A stretch of 64,000 nucleotides of DNA from contig LJDB01000073.1 of NCBI GenBank assembly GCA_001983455.1, positions 23,700-87,699 of the forward strand. The letters are read 5' to 3'. The notes below the pieces were generated by a model. It was not told the DNA's origin. It was given only the letters and a program-made list of their open reading frames with translations, and ran no database searches. The DNA comes from Candidatus Epulonipiscium fishelsonii. Its GTDB lineage: Bacteria; Bacillota; Clostridia; Lachnospirales; Cellulosilyticaceae. A program made the translations under genes and the position numbers. Shown here in pieces: positions 33,575 through 42,933 of the stretch; the first letter of the stretch is position 1, and the number at the start of each line of letters is the position of its first letter.

Positions 33575-36500
33575 ATGAATACTCAAGGAAATTTTGTAAC
33601 AATTAATGAAACAGAATATTATAAAATAACTAATTCCCAAAATTTATCTCCATTCTTTATTCAAGTAGCTTCATCCAGTGATATTTGGATTTTTTTATCC
33701 TCTAGTGGAGGGATAACTGCTGGGCGAAAAAACTCATCTAATAATATTTTTCCATATACAACTAATGATAGGTTAAATATGGACTATGACACAGGCTCCA
33801 AAACAATTGTTAAGGTAAACAATAAAATCTGGTTGCCATTTGAACAATTTGGAACTACAAAATATGATATAACAAGAAATATTTATAAATCTTGCTATTC
33901 TAATAGTATTATTTTAGAGGAAGTAAATAATGACTTACAACTAAGTTATTCATGTAAATATGAAACTAGTGAAAAATATGGAATTATTAAGACATCCAAA
34001 ATAGTTAATCTTTCAGAAGAACCTCAAAATATAGATATACTGGATGGTTTAATGAACTTATTACCATATGGAGTTAACTCCATATTGCAAAATAACTCCT
34101 CTACCTTGGTCGATGCATATAAGGCATCTGAATTAGAAGATGGAACGTTGGGGGTATATTCATTAACAACAACAATAAATGACACACCTAATCCAATTGA
34201 AATGTTAAAAGCTAATATTGTTTATAATACTTTGCCAGTTTCAAACGTATATTTAAATCCAGATATAATAAGTAGATTTATAAATAATCAAAGTCTTGAT
34301 ATATCTAAAGAAACTTATGGAACCAAATGTGGATATTTTATTATCTTAAATGACTTTAAGCTAGACTCATTTAAAGAGTGGTCTTTTGTTCTTGATGTAG
34401 GGTATGATCATTCTAAAATTGCTGAAACATTGAATTTTATAAAAAAAGGAGATTTCTCTTCAATATTTGAGGACATAAAAAAAGGAACCGATGATATTAT
34501 CAACATTGTTGATAAAGCTGATGGAATTCAAGAAACAGGAGACAAAGTAGCATGTGCTGCACATTATGTAAACACCCTTTATAATGTGATGAGAGGTGGT
34601 ATATTTGAAAATGCATATAGTTTTAACTACAATGACTTTTGTAAATTTGTTGCTATAAAAAACAACCGAGCGTTAGAAGTTACGAATTTATTAAAAGACT
34701 GCAAAACTATAATGGAATTAAAAGAAATTTCCAAACAAAATCCTGTTTTGCACAGACTGGCTTTAGAATATTTGCCACTTACATTTTCAAGAAGACATGG
34801 AGACCCATCCAGGCCTTGGAATAAATTTAACATTGATATTAAAGATGAGCAAGGCAATAAAAAAATCAGCTACGAAGGAAATTGGCGTGATATTTTTCAA
34901 AATTGGGAAGCACTGGGATTGTCATATCCAGAGTATTATGAAAATATGGTTGCTAAATTTGTAAACGCTTCTACAATTGATGGATATAACCCATACAGAA
35001 TCACTACTTTAGGTATAGATTGGGAAAAACCTGACCCAGAAGACCCATTTTCAGGTATTGGATATTGGGGTGATCATCAAATTATATATTTATTAAGACT
35101 TTTAGAAGGACTAAATAACCACTTCCCAGAAACTCTTAAAAGTTTGATGAATAAAGAAGTATTCAGTTATGCCAACGTTCCATATATTATTAAATCGTAT
35201 GACGAGATTTTGAAAAACCCTAAAAAGACTATAATCTTTGATTTTGATAAAGATGAAATAATAGAAAAACTAGTTACTAAAATAGGTACAGATGCTAAAT
35301 TATTGTTAGACAGTAATGAAGAAGTTGTAACAGTATCTCTTGCAGAGAAATTACTAGTAACAGCACTATGCAAAATTTCTAATTTACTAGTTGGCGGTGG
35401 AATTTGGATGAACACCGAAAGACCTGAATGGAATGATGCCAACAACGGAATAGTCGGAATAGGATTGTCAATGATAACGGTGTATCATTTAAATTCTTAT
35501 TTACAATTTATAGAAAAATTATTTAAAGATAAAGAATATAAAATTTCTTCTAATGTAGTTGAATGGCTTAAAGCTACTACAATAGCTTTGCACAAATATG
35601 AAAATAACTATAAGGGACATGAAAAAGCTCTACTTGATGAGCTAGGGCAAATATTCTCGGATTATCGTAGGCAAATTTATGATAATGGATTAAAACCTAA
35701 AAAAGCTTTGACTTCAAAAGAAATACTAGAGTGGATTGAAACCGCTAAAAAGGCAATTGAATATACTATTAATGAAAATAAAGGAGATATTTTTGTAACG
35801 TACAATCTAATTAATAAAGACTTTTCTGTCACTCCAATGCGTGATATGCTGGAAGGCCAATCAGCTATCATTGGTAGTAAATATTTAAATACTAATGAAA
35901 CACTTAAACTTATTAATAATATGAATAAAACACTGTATAACGAAAATATCAAAGCCCACACGCTTTATCCAATTAACATGACAAAAAGATTTTTATCTAA
36001 AAATCAACTACAAATAAATGTTGATGAAATCGATGGGATTATATTAAAAGATATAAATGGAAATCTTCATTTTAATAGTGATATAAATACAGAAGAAACG
36101 TTAATAAAAAAATGTATCGAAAAAAATATATCTCCTGAAATTACTAAAAGTTTGACAGATGAATTTGAAAGAATATTTGCTCATAATAAGTTTAATGGAA
36201 GAAGTGAAGTATTTTATAAATTTGAAGGCATCGGATGTGTTTATTGGCATCAAAATGCTAAATTTGCTTTAGCGGTATTAGAAACTGTTCAAAGAGCTTT
36301 TGAAAACGGAGAAGATATTACTGATTTGTACAATGAATATCATAAAATTTTGCAGGGGTTTATATTTAGAAAATCACCTATTGAATGTAACGCAATTCCT
36401 ATTGAGCCATATTCACACAGTTCGTTTAATGGAAAAAGTGAGCAGCCTGGAATGACTGGTCAAGTTAAAGAATCTGTTATTATGAGACGTGGAGAACTTG

Positions 36501-36757
36501 GTGTAAAAATTTTAAATGGTACAATATCATTTAATCCGATATTCTTATTAGAAAGCGAATTTGATTGTAATGGTGAAATAAATTTTACAATATATGGGGT
36601 CAAAGTAAAATATATTAAATCACAAGATAAGAATATGAAGATTTTATTTAATGATGGGACTGTGATTGTTTCAGATAATTTTGTTATCGATCACAAATTA
36701 AGTAAGAATATATTTGAAAGGAATAGTAATATAAGTTTAATTGAAATAACATATTAA
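33575..36757 (+). CDS. Large uncharacterised protein, glycoside-phosphorylase-like (tentative)
   Basis: A 1060-residue protein with no signal peptide or membrane helix. The N-terminal ~320 residues look beta-rich. The central part is helical with conserved-looking blocks 'LTFSRRHGDPSRPWNKFNI', 'SYEGNWRDIFQNWEALGLSY' and 'SGIGYWGDHQIIYLLRLLEG'. Asp/Glu and Trp-rich motifs of this kind occur in (alpha/alpha)6-barrel carbohydrate enzymes such as GH94-type phosphorylases, but this is pattern-level inference. A late 'GIGCVYWHQNAKFALAVLET' block supports a catalytic barrel. It stands alone. The start at 33575 follows AAAGAAAGGG. A dispersed repeat overlaps the stop. Confidence 0.5.
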   Translation: MNTQGNFVTINETEYYKITNSQNLSPFFIQVASSSDIWIFLSSSGGITAGRKNSSNNIFPYTTNDRLNMDYDTGSKTIVKVNNKIWLPFEQFGTTKYDITRNIYKSCYSNSIILEEVNNDLQLSYSCKYETSEKYGIIKTSKIVNLSEEPQNIDILDGLMNLLPYGVNSILQNNSSTLVDAYKASELEDGTLGVYSLTTTINDTPNPIEMLKANIVYNTLPVSNVYLNPDIISRFINNQSLDISKETYGTKCGYFIILNDFKLDSFKEWSFVLDVGYDHSKIAETLNFIKKGDFSSIFEDIKKGTDDIINIVDKADGIQETGDKVACAAHYVNTLYNVMRGGIFENAYSFNYNDFCKFVAIKNNRALEVTNLLKDCKTIMELKEISKQNPVLHRLALEYLPLTFSRRHGDPSRPWNKFNIDIKDEQGNKKISYEGNWRDIFQNWEALGLSYPEYYENMVAKFVNASTIDGYNPYRITTLGIDWEKPDPEDPFSGIGYWGDHQIIYLLRLLEGLNNHFPETLKSLMNKEVFSYANVPYIIKSYDEILKNPKKTIIFDFDKDEIIEKLVTKIGTDAKLLLDSNEEVVTVSLAEKLLVTALCKISNLLVGGGIWMNTERPEWNDANNGIVGIGLSMITVYHLNSYLQFIEKLFKDKEYKISSNVVEWLKATTIALHKYENNYKGHEKALLDELGQIFSDYRRQIYDNGLKPKKALTSKEILEWIETAKKAIEYTINENKGDIFVTYNLINKDFSVTPMRDMLEGQSAIIGSKYLNTNETLKLINNMNKTLYNENIKAHTLYPINMTKRFLSKNQLQINVDEIDGIILKDINGNLHFNSDINTEETLIKKCIEKNISPEITKSLTDEFERIFAHNKFNGRSEVFYKFEGIGCVYWHQNAKFALAVLETVQRAFENGEDITDLYNEYHKILQGFIFRKSPIECNAIPIEPYSHSSFNGKSEQPGMTGQVKESVIMRRGELGVKILNGTISFNPIFLLESEFDCNGEINFTIYGVKVKYIKSQDKNMKILFNDGTVIVSDNFVIDHKLSKNIFERNSNISLIEITY

Positions 36758-36790
36758 GTCACGTTGTTACTAAATCCGTTATCATGAATT
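36754..36790 (+). repeat. 3'-end-associated dispersed repeat, copy R3
   Basis: TTAAGTCACGTTG-TTACTAAATCC-GTTATCATGAATT. It overlaps the stop codon of the 1060-residue protein gene. Confidence 0.75.
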
Positions 36791-36800
36791 AATGTTTAAG

Positions 36801-36822
36801 AAAACTCCCTACAGGGAGTTTT
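36801..36822. terminator. Bidirectional terminator between convergent genes
   Basis: AAAACTCCCT pairs with AGGGAGTTTT, with T-runs usable on both strands. Confidence 0.8.
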
Positions 36823-36827
36823 TATTT

Positions 36828-37367
36828 CTAAAGTAACCTATAACGAACTGTCATTAGTGCAAATCCCAATAAATTTAGTCCTTGCCATTCAGATGGGTCA
36901 ATTATACGGCTGTCATTTTCACCTAAACCTACACCCCAAATTGTATCATATGGGCTTGCTTCCACAAGAACTTTATCTTTGGTTGACAAAAGATATTGTT
37001 TTAAGTTATTATTTTGATGAAATTTTTCCATATTCCCATTGACAACAATCTCTTCCCGATATTTATTCCACTTTTTTTCATTAAAAGATTTAACTTTTCT
37101 TCCTAATCTTTTAATCTCTTCTGGATTGTTGCAACTTAATATTGATTCTAAAATTTTATTATCTCTAAATAATCTAGCTTTTTCAGCCATCATAAATTGT
37201 TCCATGCACCAATACATTTGATCCTCATAAATAAAAGTGCTTTTCCACCATTGACTTAAACAAGCTTTTGTTATTGTGCCGTCTAAAGAAGGTCTATGTC
37301 CCCAAAAATAAATATATTCTTTATTAATACCTTGTGCAAGCTCATCTTTTAAAGATTGTAATGTCAT
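36828..37367 (-). CDS. NADAR-domain protein (YbiA-like)
   Basis: A 179-residue NADAR protein. It shows 'EYIYFWGHRPS', 'LSQWWKSTFIYEDQMYWCME', 'QFMMAEKARLF', 'WNKYREEIV' and 'LVEASPYDTIWGVGL', which cover the family's active pocket. NADAR proteins are N-glycosidases that act on riboflavin intermediates (YbiA/RibX) or remove ADP-ribose from guanine in DNA (DarT1-linked). No darT-like gene is next to it, so the substrate is open. The ATG at 37367 follows GAGG and overlaps the end of the radical SAM gene, so the two are probably co-transcribed. Confidence 0.85.
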   Translation of the reverse strand: MTLQSLKDELAQGINKEYIYFWGHRPSLDGTITKACLSQWWKSTFIYEDQMYWCMEQFMMAEKARLFRDNKILESILSCNNPEEIKRLGRKVKSFNEKKWNKYREEIVVNGNMEKFHQNNNLKQYLLSTKDKVLVEASPYDTIWGVGLGENDSRIIDPSEWQGLNLLGFALMTVRYRLL

Positions 37368-37378
37368 AAACGTTATCC

Positions 37379-39091
37379 TCAATTTTCTTTAATATAATAT
37401 GTTTTAATCATATTGTTTCCATATGTGTAATCAAATATTATACCTTGTGGATTTAGTAGTATTTCTTCTTTAAACATATTATACTTAAAAAATTCAATAT
37501 GAATACTTCTAAATTTTTGCTTAGAAATTTTTTGAACAAATTCTTCTCCAAATTGAATTGCCCATTGTGGATCTTTCAATTTATTTATTATTTCATTTTT
37601 ATACGGAACTTGATCTAGTGTTGTATAAATAGAAGGAATTTCCTTTACATTTTCATGTGAAAGCATATCCCATCTCAATAGTTCTTTTAAATAATCTATG
37701 TTACAATTACTTATATTTTGGGCAAACTCCAATAAATATTTATAGTAGGTTAATTTTTTATGAGATATTTCATCATACTTATTACACTCCCAGTATTCTC
37801 CTAACTCTTCAAAAAAATCAAATGGAGTATTAAACAAAGAAAATAAATACTCTATACTTGCATTAAATCGTCTACTATTATAATATTTTTCTAGCATTTC
37901 TTCAATCAAGTGTAATTTTAATATTTCTTTATAAGAGATATTTTTTGTATATAAAACTTCATAAGGTGCTTCCTCCTTATAAACTATGCCATATTTGTCG
38001 CCATCAAAATACAATCCAGATCCTTTTAAAACCTTTAAAAATCCAAGCTGCAATTGTTCTGGTCTAACACTAATAACATCATTAAATGATTTTTTAAAAG
38101 AAGAATACCCCTCATATGGAAGGCCTGCTATTAAATCTAAGTGCTGATGAATATTTCCTAGACTTGCTATTTTTTTAGTTATGATGCTTATTTTCTCAAA
38201 TGGCATAAATCTTTTTATAGCAATCAAAGTATCTATATTTGTAGATTGAACTCCTATTTCAAATTGAATTAAGCCTTTTCTCGCTCCTGATAAAACTTCT
38301 AAGGTACTTTTGGTTAAAAGTTCAGCTGCTATTTCAAAGTGAAAATTAGTTATTCCATTATCATTTTGTACAATATACATCCATATTTCTAGTGCAAAGT
38401 CTTTTTTTGCGTTAAAAGTACGGTCTATAAACTTTACTTGAGCGACATTCATATCTAAAAAATGTTGTAATTCACGTTTTACTCTTTCTATTGGCAAAAA
38501 TCGTACTTGCTTTTCTAGGGAAGATATACAATATTGACAATTAAAAGGGCAACCTCTAGACGCTTCGTAATAAATTATTTTATTCTCTAGACCATCCATG
38601 TTTTTATACACAAAAGGGAGTAACGCCATTTTTAATGGTTGTCTGGCATCATTTACTACAATTTGCTTGTTTTGTTTGTATACTAGGCCATCAATATTTT
38701 TAATATCTACTCTTTTTTCATGTATATAGTCTAAATATTCCTGCCAAGTTTGTTCTCCTTCACCTTCCATTATTATATCAATTGGTAATTCATTTAATAA
38801 ATTTCTGGATTCAAAAGATACTTCTGGCCCACCCAAAACAATTTTTATATTTGGCATTATCTTTTTTAAAATTGGTATCAATGATTTAATATATTTGATA
38901 TTCCATATATAACATGAAAACCCTAATATATCTGGGCTTGCATTATATATTGTCTTAATTATTAAATTTTCTTCATGATTTATAGTGAACTCTATTGTTT
39001 CTATATCATATGAGCAATAATCTTTTATATATCGTAATGCTAAAGAAGAATGTATAAACTTTGCATTTAACGATACTAATACTGTTTTCAT
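37379..39091 (-). CDS. B12-binding domain radical SAM protein (DUF4080 type)
   Basis: A 570-residue enzyme. Residues ~1-150 form a cobalamin-binding-type Rossmann domain ('MKTVLVSLNAKFIHSSLALR', 'DILGFSCYIWN', 'IVLGGPEVSFES', 'IMEGEGEQTWQEYL'). The radical SAM barrel starts at 'EASRGCPFNCQYCISS' (CxxxCxxC) and includes 'FEIGVQSTN' and 'HLDLIAGLPYEGY'. The C-terminal ~200 residues are the DUF4080-like extension. The family is common in clostridia; the substrate is unknown. It ends 12 bp before the NADAR gene start. Confidence 0.88.
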   Translation of the reverse strand: MKTVLVSLNAKFIHSSLALRYIKDYCSYDIETIEFTINHEENLIIKTIYNASPDILGFSCYIWNIKYIKSLIPILKKIMPNIKIVLGGPEVSFESRNLLNELPIDIIMEGEGEQTWQEYLDYIHEKRVDIKNIDGLVYKQNKQIVVNDARQPLKMALLPFVYKNMDGLENKIIYYEASRGCPFNCQYCISSLEKQVRFLPIERVKRELQHFLDMNVAQVKFIDRTFNAKKDFALEIWMYIVQNDNGITNFHFEIAAELLTKSTLEVLSGARKGLIQFEIGVQSTNIDTLIAIKRFMPFEKISIITKKIASLGNIHQHLDLIAGLPYEGYSSFKKSFNDVISVRPEQLQLGFLKVLKGSGLYFDGDKYGIVYKEEAPYEVLYTKNISYKEILKLHLIEEMLEKYYNSRRFNASIEYLFSLFNTPFDFFEELGEYWECNKYDEISHKKLTYYKYLLEFAQNISNCNIDYLKELLRWDMLSHENVKEIPSIYTTLDQVPYKNEIINKLKDPQWAIQFGEEFVQKISKQKFRSIHIEFFKYNMFKEEILLNPQGIIFDYTYGNNMIKTYYIKEN

Positions 39092-39183
39092 TTGTATTAA
39101 CCTTCTTTCAATATTTTTACATAATAGGGCATAAAGCCCATTCCTTTAGGCAAGTTGGATATGAGCTTCATAATAACAATATG

Positions 39184-39251
39184 ACTCTAACATATATAAT
39201 TATCCTAAATAGTTTGATCGATTTTAGGTTTATAATAACATATGTTTAGAG
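39184..39251. repeat. Imperfect 68-bp inverted repeat beside spoIIP
   Basis: ACTCTAACATAT (39184-39195) pairs with ATATGTTTAGAGT (39239-39251), and inner CCTAAA/TTTAGG arms also pair. A T-run follows on the plus strand. The outer arms resemble the CTCTAACATATGTTAGAG palindrome at 49385-49402. Confidence 0.5.
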
Positions 39252-39260
39252 TTTTTTCTA

Positions 39261-40436
39261 TTATTTTAGATCAAATACTCGACCAAGCATATCAATAATT
39301 GGATCTAGTGCGTTCATTGCTTCTTCCACTGTATTATTTTCTGTCCCTAGTTCTATCAGAAGTGAGTGTGGTGCCATATACGTACTATATCTATATATTT
39401 TCAAAAATATTCTTCTCATCAAGTCTGGATAATAAGTTAATCCTTGAATTTGCATTTGAATAGTTAAAGCTAAATTATCTTCTACATACGGATTTATCAA
39501 ATGTGTAAGAGGTTTTAAATTTCCATTTAAATCTCTTTGAGTAGTGATACCATTAACAAGCATTACTTTTGCTGCTTCTTTACCATTTATTGGAGCTGAA
39601 TCCACAGAAATACCACTATCCCTATGTAAATCTATAATAAGTTGGATAGAAGGATTTTCTTCAACAATTTTTTCTATAACAGGTCCCATTCGGTCATATT
39701 CACCATAATCTTGAATTTCTCCATTTAGATAAAAATTATCTGTATTATGCATAACTTCAAGACCGTATTCTTCTTCTAATATTTTTCCAAGCTCTGCTCC
39801 TACTGCTGAAACTCCACCTGTTTTATAGTCTTTTTTATCTTCATCAAAAAAAGTTTCTTTTACATGAGTATGAAAAATTAATACTTGAGGTCCATCAACA
39901 TCAGTATCAATTGTTAACTTTCTATTTGCAAGTTCTTCAAAATCCCACATGTCAAGTACATCAGTATCAAGCTCTAAAGCTGCATCTGCTGTAAACATGT
40001 TTCTTAATAAATAAGATGAGTCTCCTAGTTTACTTATATCAATTTTTTGCTTTGGTGGAACTGGAAATTTAGGAATATAAGTATTTTCTGTTTCTAAATT
40101 TATGAGCTCATGAGCTTCAGGAATATCAAATCTTCCTATCAAACCTTCACTTTCAAAATAAATAGGCATACTTTTTAGAAATGGCATGCTTTGATAAATA
40201 TATGTTAAAGGACTTTTTACACCTAGACTAAAAATTTGTTTAGTATATTCTTCCCCAAATAGTTGTAAATCCAATTCACCAGCAATATTTGGCACAGCTA
40301 TTTTGGTAAAAATTAACGAACTTAGGTTATTAGTTTTAAAGTTTAATTCATTATATGTAGCTGAAAATGAAAATACTAAAAATAATACCAAAATAAGATG
40401 ATAAGGAAATAGCTTTTGTAAATAATTTTTAAACAT
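39261..40436 (-). CDS. spoIIP: Stage II sporulation protein P (SpoIIP)
   Basis: A 391-residue amidase/endopeptidase that, with SpoIID and SpoIIM, thins septal peptidoglycan to drive engulfment. One N-terminal membrane helix (~10-28) places the rest outside. The catalytic domain shows 'QVLIFHTHVKETF' (His zinc ligand), 'SAVGAELGKILEEEYGLEVM' and 'LIIDLHRDSGISVDS', and 'SLLIELGTENNTVEEAMNAL' near the end. The start follows GAGGGGG. It lies just downstream of gpr, an order conserved in many spore formers. Confidence 0.95.
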   Translation of the reverse strand: MFKNYLQKLFPYHLILVLFLVFSFSATYNELNFKTNNLSSLIFTKIAVPNIAGELDLQLFGEEYTKQIFSLGVKSPLTYIYQSMPFLKSMPIYFESEGLIGRFDIPEAHELINLETENTYIPKFPVPPKQKIDISKLGDSSYLLRNMFTADAALELDTDVLDMWDFEELANRKLTIDTDVDGPQVLIFHTHVKETFFDEDKKDYKTGGVSAVGAELGKILEEEYGLEVMHNTDNFYLNGEIQDYGEYDRMGPVIEKIVEENPSIQLIIDLHRDSGISVDSAPINGKEAAKVMLVNGITTQRDLNGNLKPLTHLINPYVEDNLALTIQMQIQGLTYYPDLMRRIFLKIYRYSTYMAPHSLLIELGTENNTVEEAMNALDPIIDMLGRVFDLK

Positions 40437-40515
40437 AAAAATCCCCCTCATTAGTTATAGGGCGTTTATTAACGCCCTTACATAATATTTTATACAAGCA
40501 TTTGTGTAAATATGA

Positions 40516-41496
40516 CTAGTACGCATACTTATTTATATCGTCAATTGTTATGCTTGGATGGACAGCTATGTTTATTGCATTTGATATAACATTACCAAGA
40601 TACATTATAACTTCATCAATATCTTTTGGTGTAACAAATAAATTTCCAATAGTTGGTGTGATGGTTTTCTTTATAAGTGAATACTTTTCTTTATCTCCTA
40701 AATCTTTAAGCATTTGATAAAAAGTTGCATCCTGCGTTTCTGAAAGCATACTTTCAATTAAATAATCCATAGTATCATTCACTAGTGTTGCTGCATCAAC
40801 AACAGTTGGTACGCCGATTGCAATGACTGGGCAACCTATTGTACTTTCATTTAATTGCTTACGTTTATTCCCGATACCAGCCCCTGGAGAAATTCCCGTG
40901 TTTGTAATTTGTATTGTTGTATTAATTCTTGAAGCACTTCTTGCACCTAGTGCGTCAATTGCAATTATACAATGTGGCTTAATATGCTCTACCGTTCCCT
41001 TCACAATTTCACTAGTTTCTATTCCTGTTAATCCCATTACTCCAGGAGCAAGACTACTCAAATTTGCAACATTTTTTTCAATTTCAGCTGGAACAAACTC
41101 CATCAAATGTCTTGTTACAAAAACTTTATCAGTAACATAGGGTCCCAGTGTGTCTGGTGTTGCTTGTCTATTCCCCAATCCAATTACTAAAACTTTCAAC
41201 TTTTCATCAACTTCTGGTAGCAATGATTTTATAATATCTGCTACTTCTTGTATAATTTTTTTATGAGCTTCTGGATTATTTTCTTTTAATGACTGAGATT
41301 CTATAGTTATATATTTTCCAATAGGCTTTCCCATTATTTCTTCACCATGTTTGTTTATAATTTCAATATGTGTTTTTTTAAAGGTCTTTTGTTCATCTAC
41401 TTGCATACTGACTCCTTCTAAAGTTGTTTCGTTTTCTTGCTTATCTTCAATAATAGCACCAACTTCAATTGCTAAGTCTGTTTGTGGTCTAAACAT
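40516..41496 (-). CDS. gpr: Germination protease GPR
   Basis: A 326-residue aspartic-type (A25) protease that destroys SASPs at germination. The first residues 'MFRPQTDLAIE' contain the TDLA-type auto-processing site that removes the propeptide. Core motifs include 'LVIGLGNRQATPDTLGPYV', 'APGVMGLTGIETSEIV', 'IIAIDALGARSASRINTTI' and 'NTGISPGAGIGNKR'. The ATG at 41496 is chosen because the protein then begins at the expected processing region; an in-frame upstream ATG at 41544 would add 16 atypical residues. SigG control is expected. Its substrate class is encoded at 1179-1355. Confidence 0.96.
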   Translation of the reverse strand: MFRPQTDLAIEVGAIIEDKQENETTLEGVSMQVDEQKTFKKTHIEIINKHGEEIMGKPIGKYITIESQSLKENNPEAHKKIIQEVADIIKSLLPEVDEKLKVLVIGLGNRQATPDTLGPYVTDKVFVTRHLMEFVPAEIEKNVANLSSLAPGVMGLTGIETSEIVKGTVEHIKPHCIIAIDALGARSASRINTTIQITNTGISPGAGIGNKRKQLNESTIGCPVIAIGVPTVVDAATLVNDTMDYLIESMLSETQDATFYQMLKDLGDKEKYSLIKKTITPTIGNLFVTPKDIDEVIMYLGNVISNAINIAVHPSITIDDINKYAY

Positions 41497-41932
41497 TTCC
41501 GCACTACCTTTCTCATAATTATAATTATTTTTAGGGTGTCCCATTATTTTTTTTACTATGCATTAAGATCATTCATTAAATATATATGGATATATATTTA
41601 ACGTCTTGTGCTAGTTAATTGCATTTTTTATATTACTATTAAAGGCGATTTTCTTATCTTTATTATGAATAATATTCATAGGTGATGGTCTAAGGGAGAT
41701 TAGTATAAAATATTTGACTAGTACATCTGGTAAATCAAAAAAATAACTATGCATCCCTTACTAGTGTATCCCTCGAAATTCCAGATATGTACAAACGCTT
41801 GGCTTTTTGTGGTAATATTTATTAGTGCAATGAATATTTATGCAAATAAGAGAAAAAGCTCAAAATGCTTTTTCTCTTATCATGAATAACAAGTGAGAAG
41901 GCTACATAGCTACCAGTCTGTTCTTCTTATTC

Positions 41933-42037
41933 GAATTCTGAAGAGAAGTTCTAATTAGGTGTAGGATATGAATTCTGAAGGTATAGGATATGAAATTTGA
42001 AGGGAAGTTCTAATTATATGTAGGATATAAATTCTGG
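41933..42037. repeat. Tandem repeat of 37/22/37 bp
   Basis: Units begin at 41933, 41970 and 41992 and share GAATTCTGAAG...TAGGATAT. The outer units also share GAAGTTCTAATTA. The middle unit lacks an internal 15 bp. Confidence 0.75.
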
Positions 42038-42327
42038 TTAAAAAGGTTATTATTAACTATACTAGAGGCTTAAAATTTCTTTAGGTTTATAGGTCTTGTT
42101 GCCACTTATCGTGAACAATTTACTTATAATTTAAATTTTTTTACATAATCTGTTTATAATCTCAAATGTACGATTATTAATAAGATAACACTATGTTTAG
42201 GATAAATATCAAAGATTTAAATTTCTTGTAGAGATTATAAACAATAGTATACGGACCAAGGCTTATAGCCATGGGTTTGGCTTTAGTTTAAAACATATCT
42301 TGCTTTTTTTAACTTTTTTAGTTTTTC

Positions 42328-42365
42328 TTATTCGTGATAACGGATTTAAGAATAGCATGATTAAA
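42328..42365 (-). repeat. Dispersed repeat, copy R4 (diverged)
   Basis: On the minus strand: TTTAATCATGCTA-TTCTTAAATCC-GTTATCACGAATAA. It matches R2 at most positions. It lies in the gene-poor region, downstream (minus strand) of the permease relic. Confidence 0.6.
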
Positions 42366-42631
42366 TTTGTTATATTAGGGTTGTTAACCAGGTGCTAGTT
42401 ATTCTTTCACGTCTGCTCTACTACTTATTTTTTCACCTATTGGCTACTTACTTTTCGTGACTACTCTGCTACTTGTTTTTTTCACATGGGTTAACTCTTA
42501 AAGTATATACCTATGTCTCACAAAATGCAATTGGCAAAATACCATAATATATTTCTTCTCACTAGTGAATTCTGTCCAATATAATTGGCATTGCTCCAAA
42601 ATGCATAATTATGCATAAATGCACAATAATA

Positions 42632-42745
42632 ATTTTATCTTTTCTTATATTTTGACATACTATAAAATATGTCATTAATACTTAACTAGTGATTACAACT
42701 ATGCTAAATATAAATGGAATATGTGGTAATTATACTTTAAAATGA
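42632..42745 (-). pseudogene. Relic of an ABC permease C-terminus
   Basis: Minus-strand translation gives 'FIFSIVVITS', a stop, then 'VLMTYFIVCQNIRKDKII'. This matches the end of the permease encoded at 44357-47038 ('FIFSIVTTAGSVLMAYFIAS', 'QNIRKDKII'). About 110 bp are recognisable at the DNA level, so a second copy of this transporter gene once lay here, or this piece was duplicated. Confidence 0.8.
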
Positions 42746-42933
42746 AAACAAAATCTTAGCACTTTGTTAACTTGTAGTAGTGGGAAAAGATGGGCTTATA
42801 CTATAGAATAAATATCAAGGTACTCTCATAGTAATGATTATAAGCTTATGACTAAGCTAGAGAGATTGTATTTAACTTAATATATAGTATGCTGATGCAA
42901 AGATTATTTATATAACGAATGGAGGTATTAACT

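Larger units (their letters stand above)
41497..42933. other. 1.4-kb gene-poor region upstream of gpr
   Basis: No intact gene is seen. It holds a partial dispersed-repeat motif near 41874-41888, a short tandem repeat (41933-42037), dispersed repeat copy R4 (42328-42365) and a relic of an ABC permease gene end (42632-42745). The gpr promoter must lie at its left end but was not assigned. The rest is AT-rich with no open frame over 60 codons. The pattern suggests a region where genes have decayed. Confidence 0.6.

Noticed and set aside
39184..39251. Miniature transposon sharing ends with the BREX flank palindrome
   Set aside because: Only the outer 10-12 bp are alike and no target duplication is visible; it was kept only as an inverted repeat.
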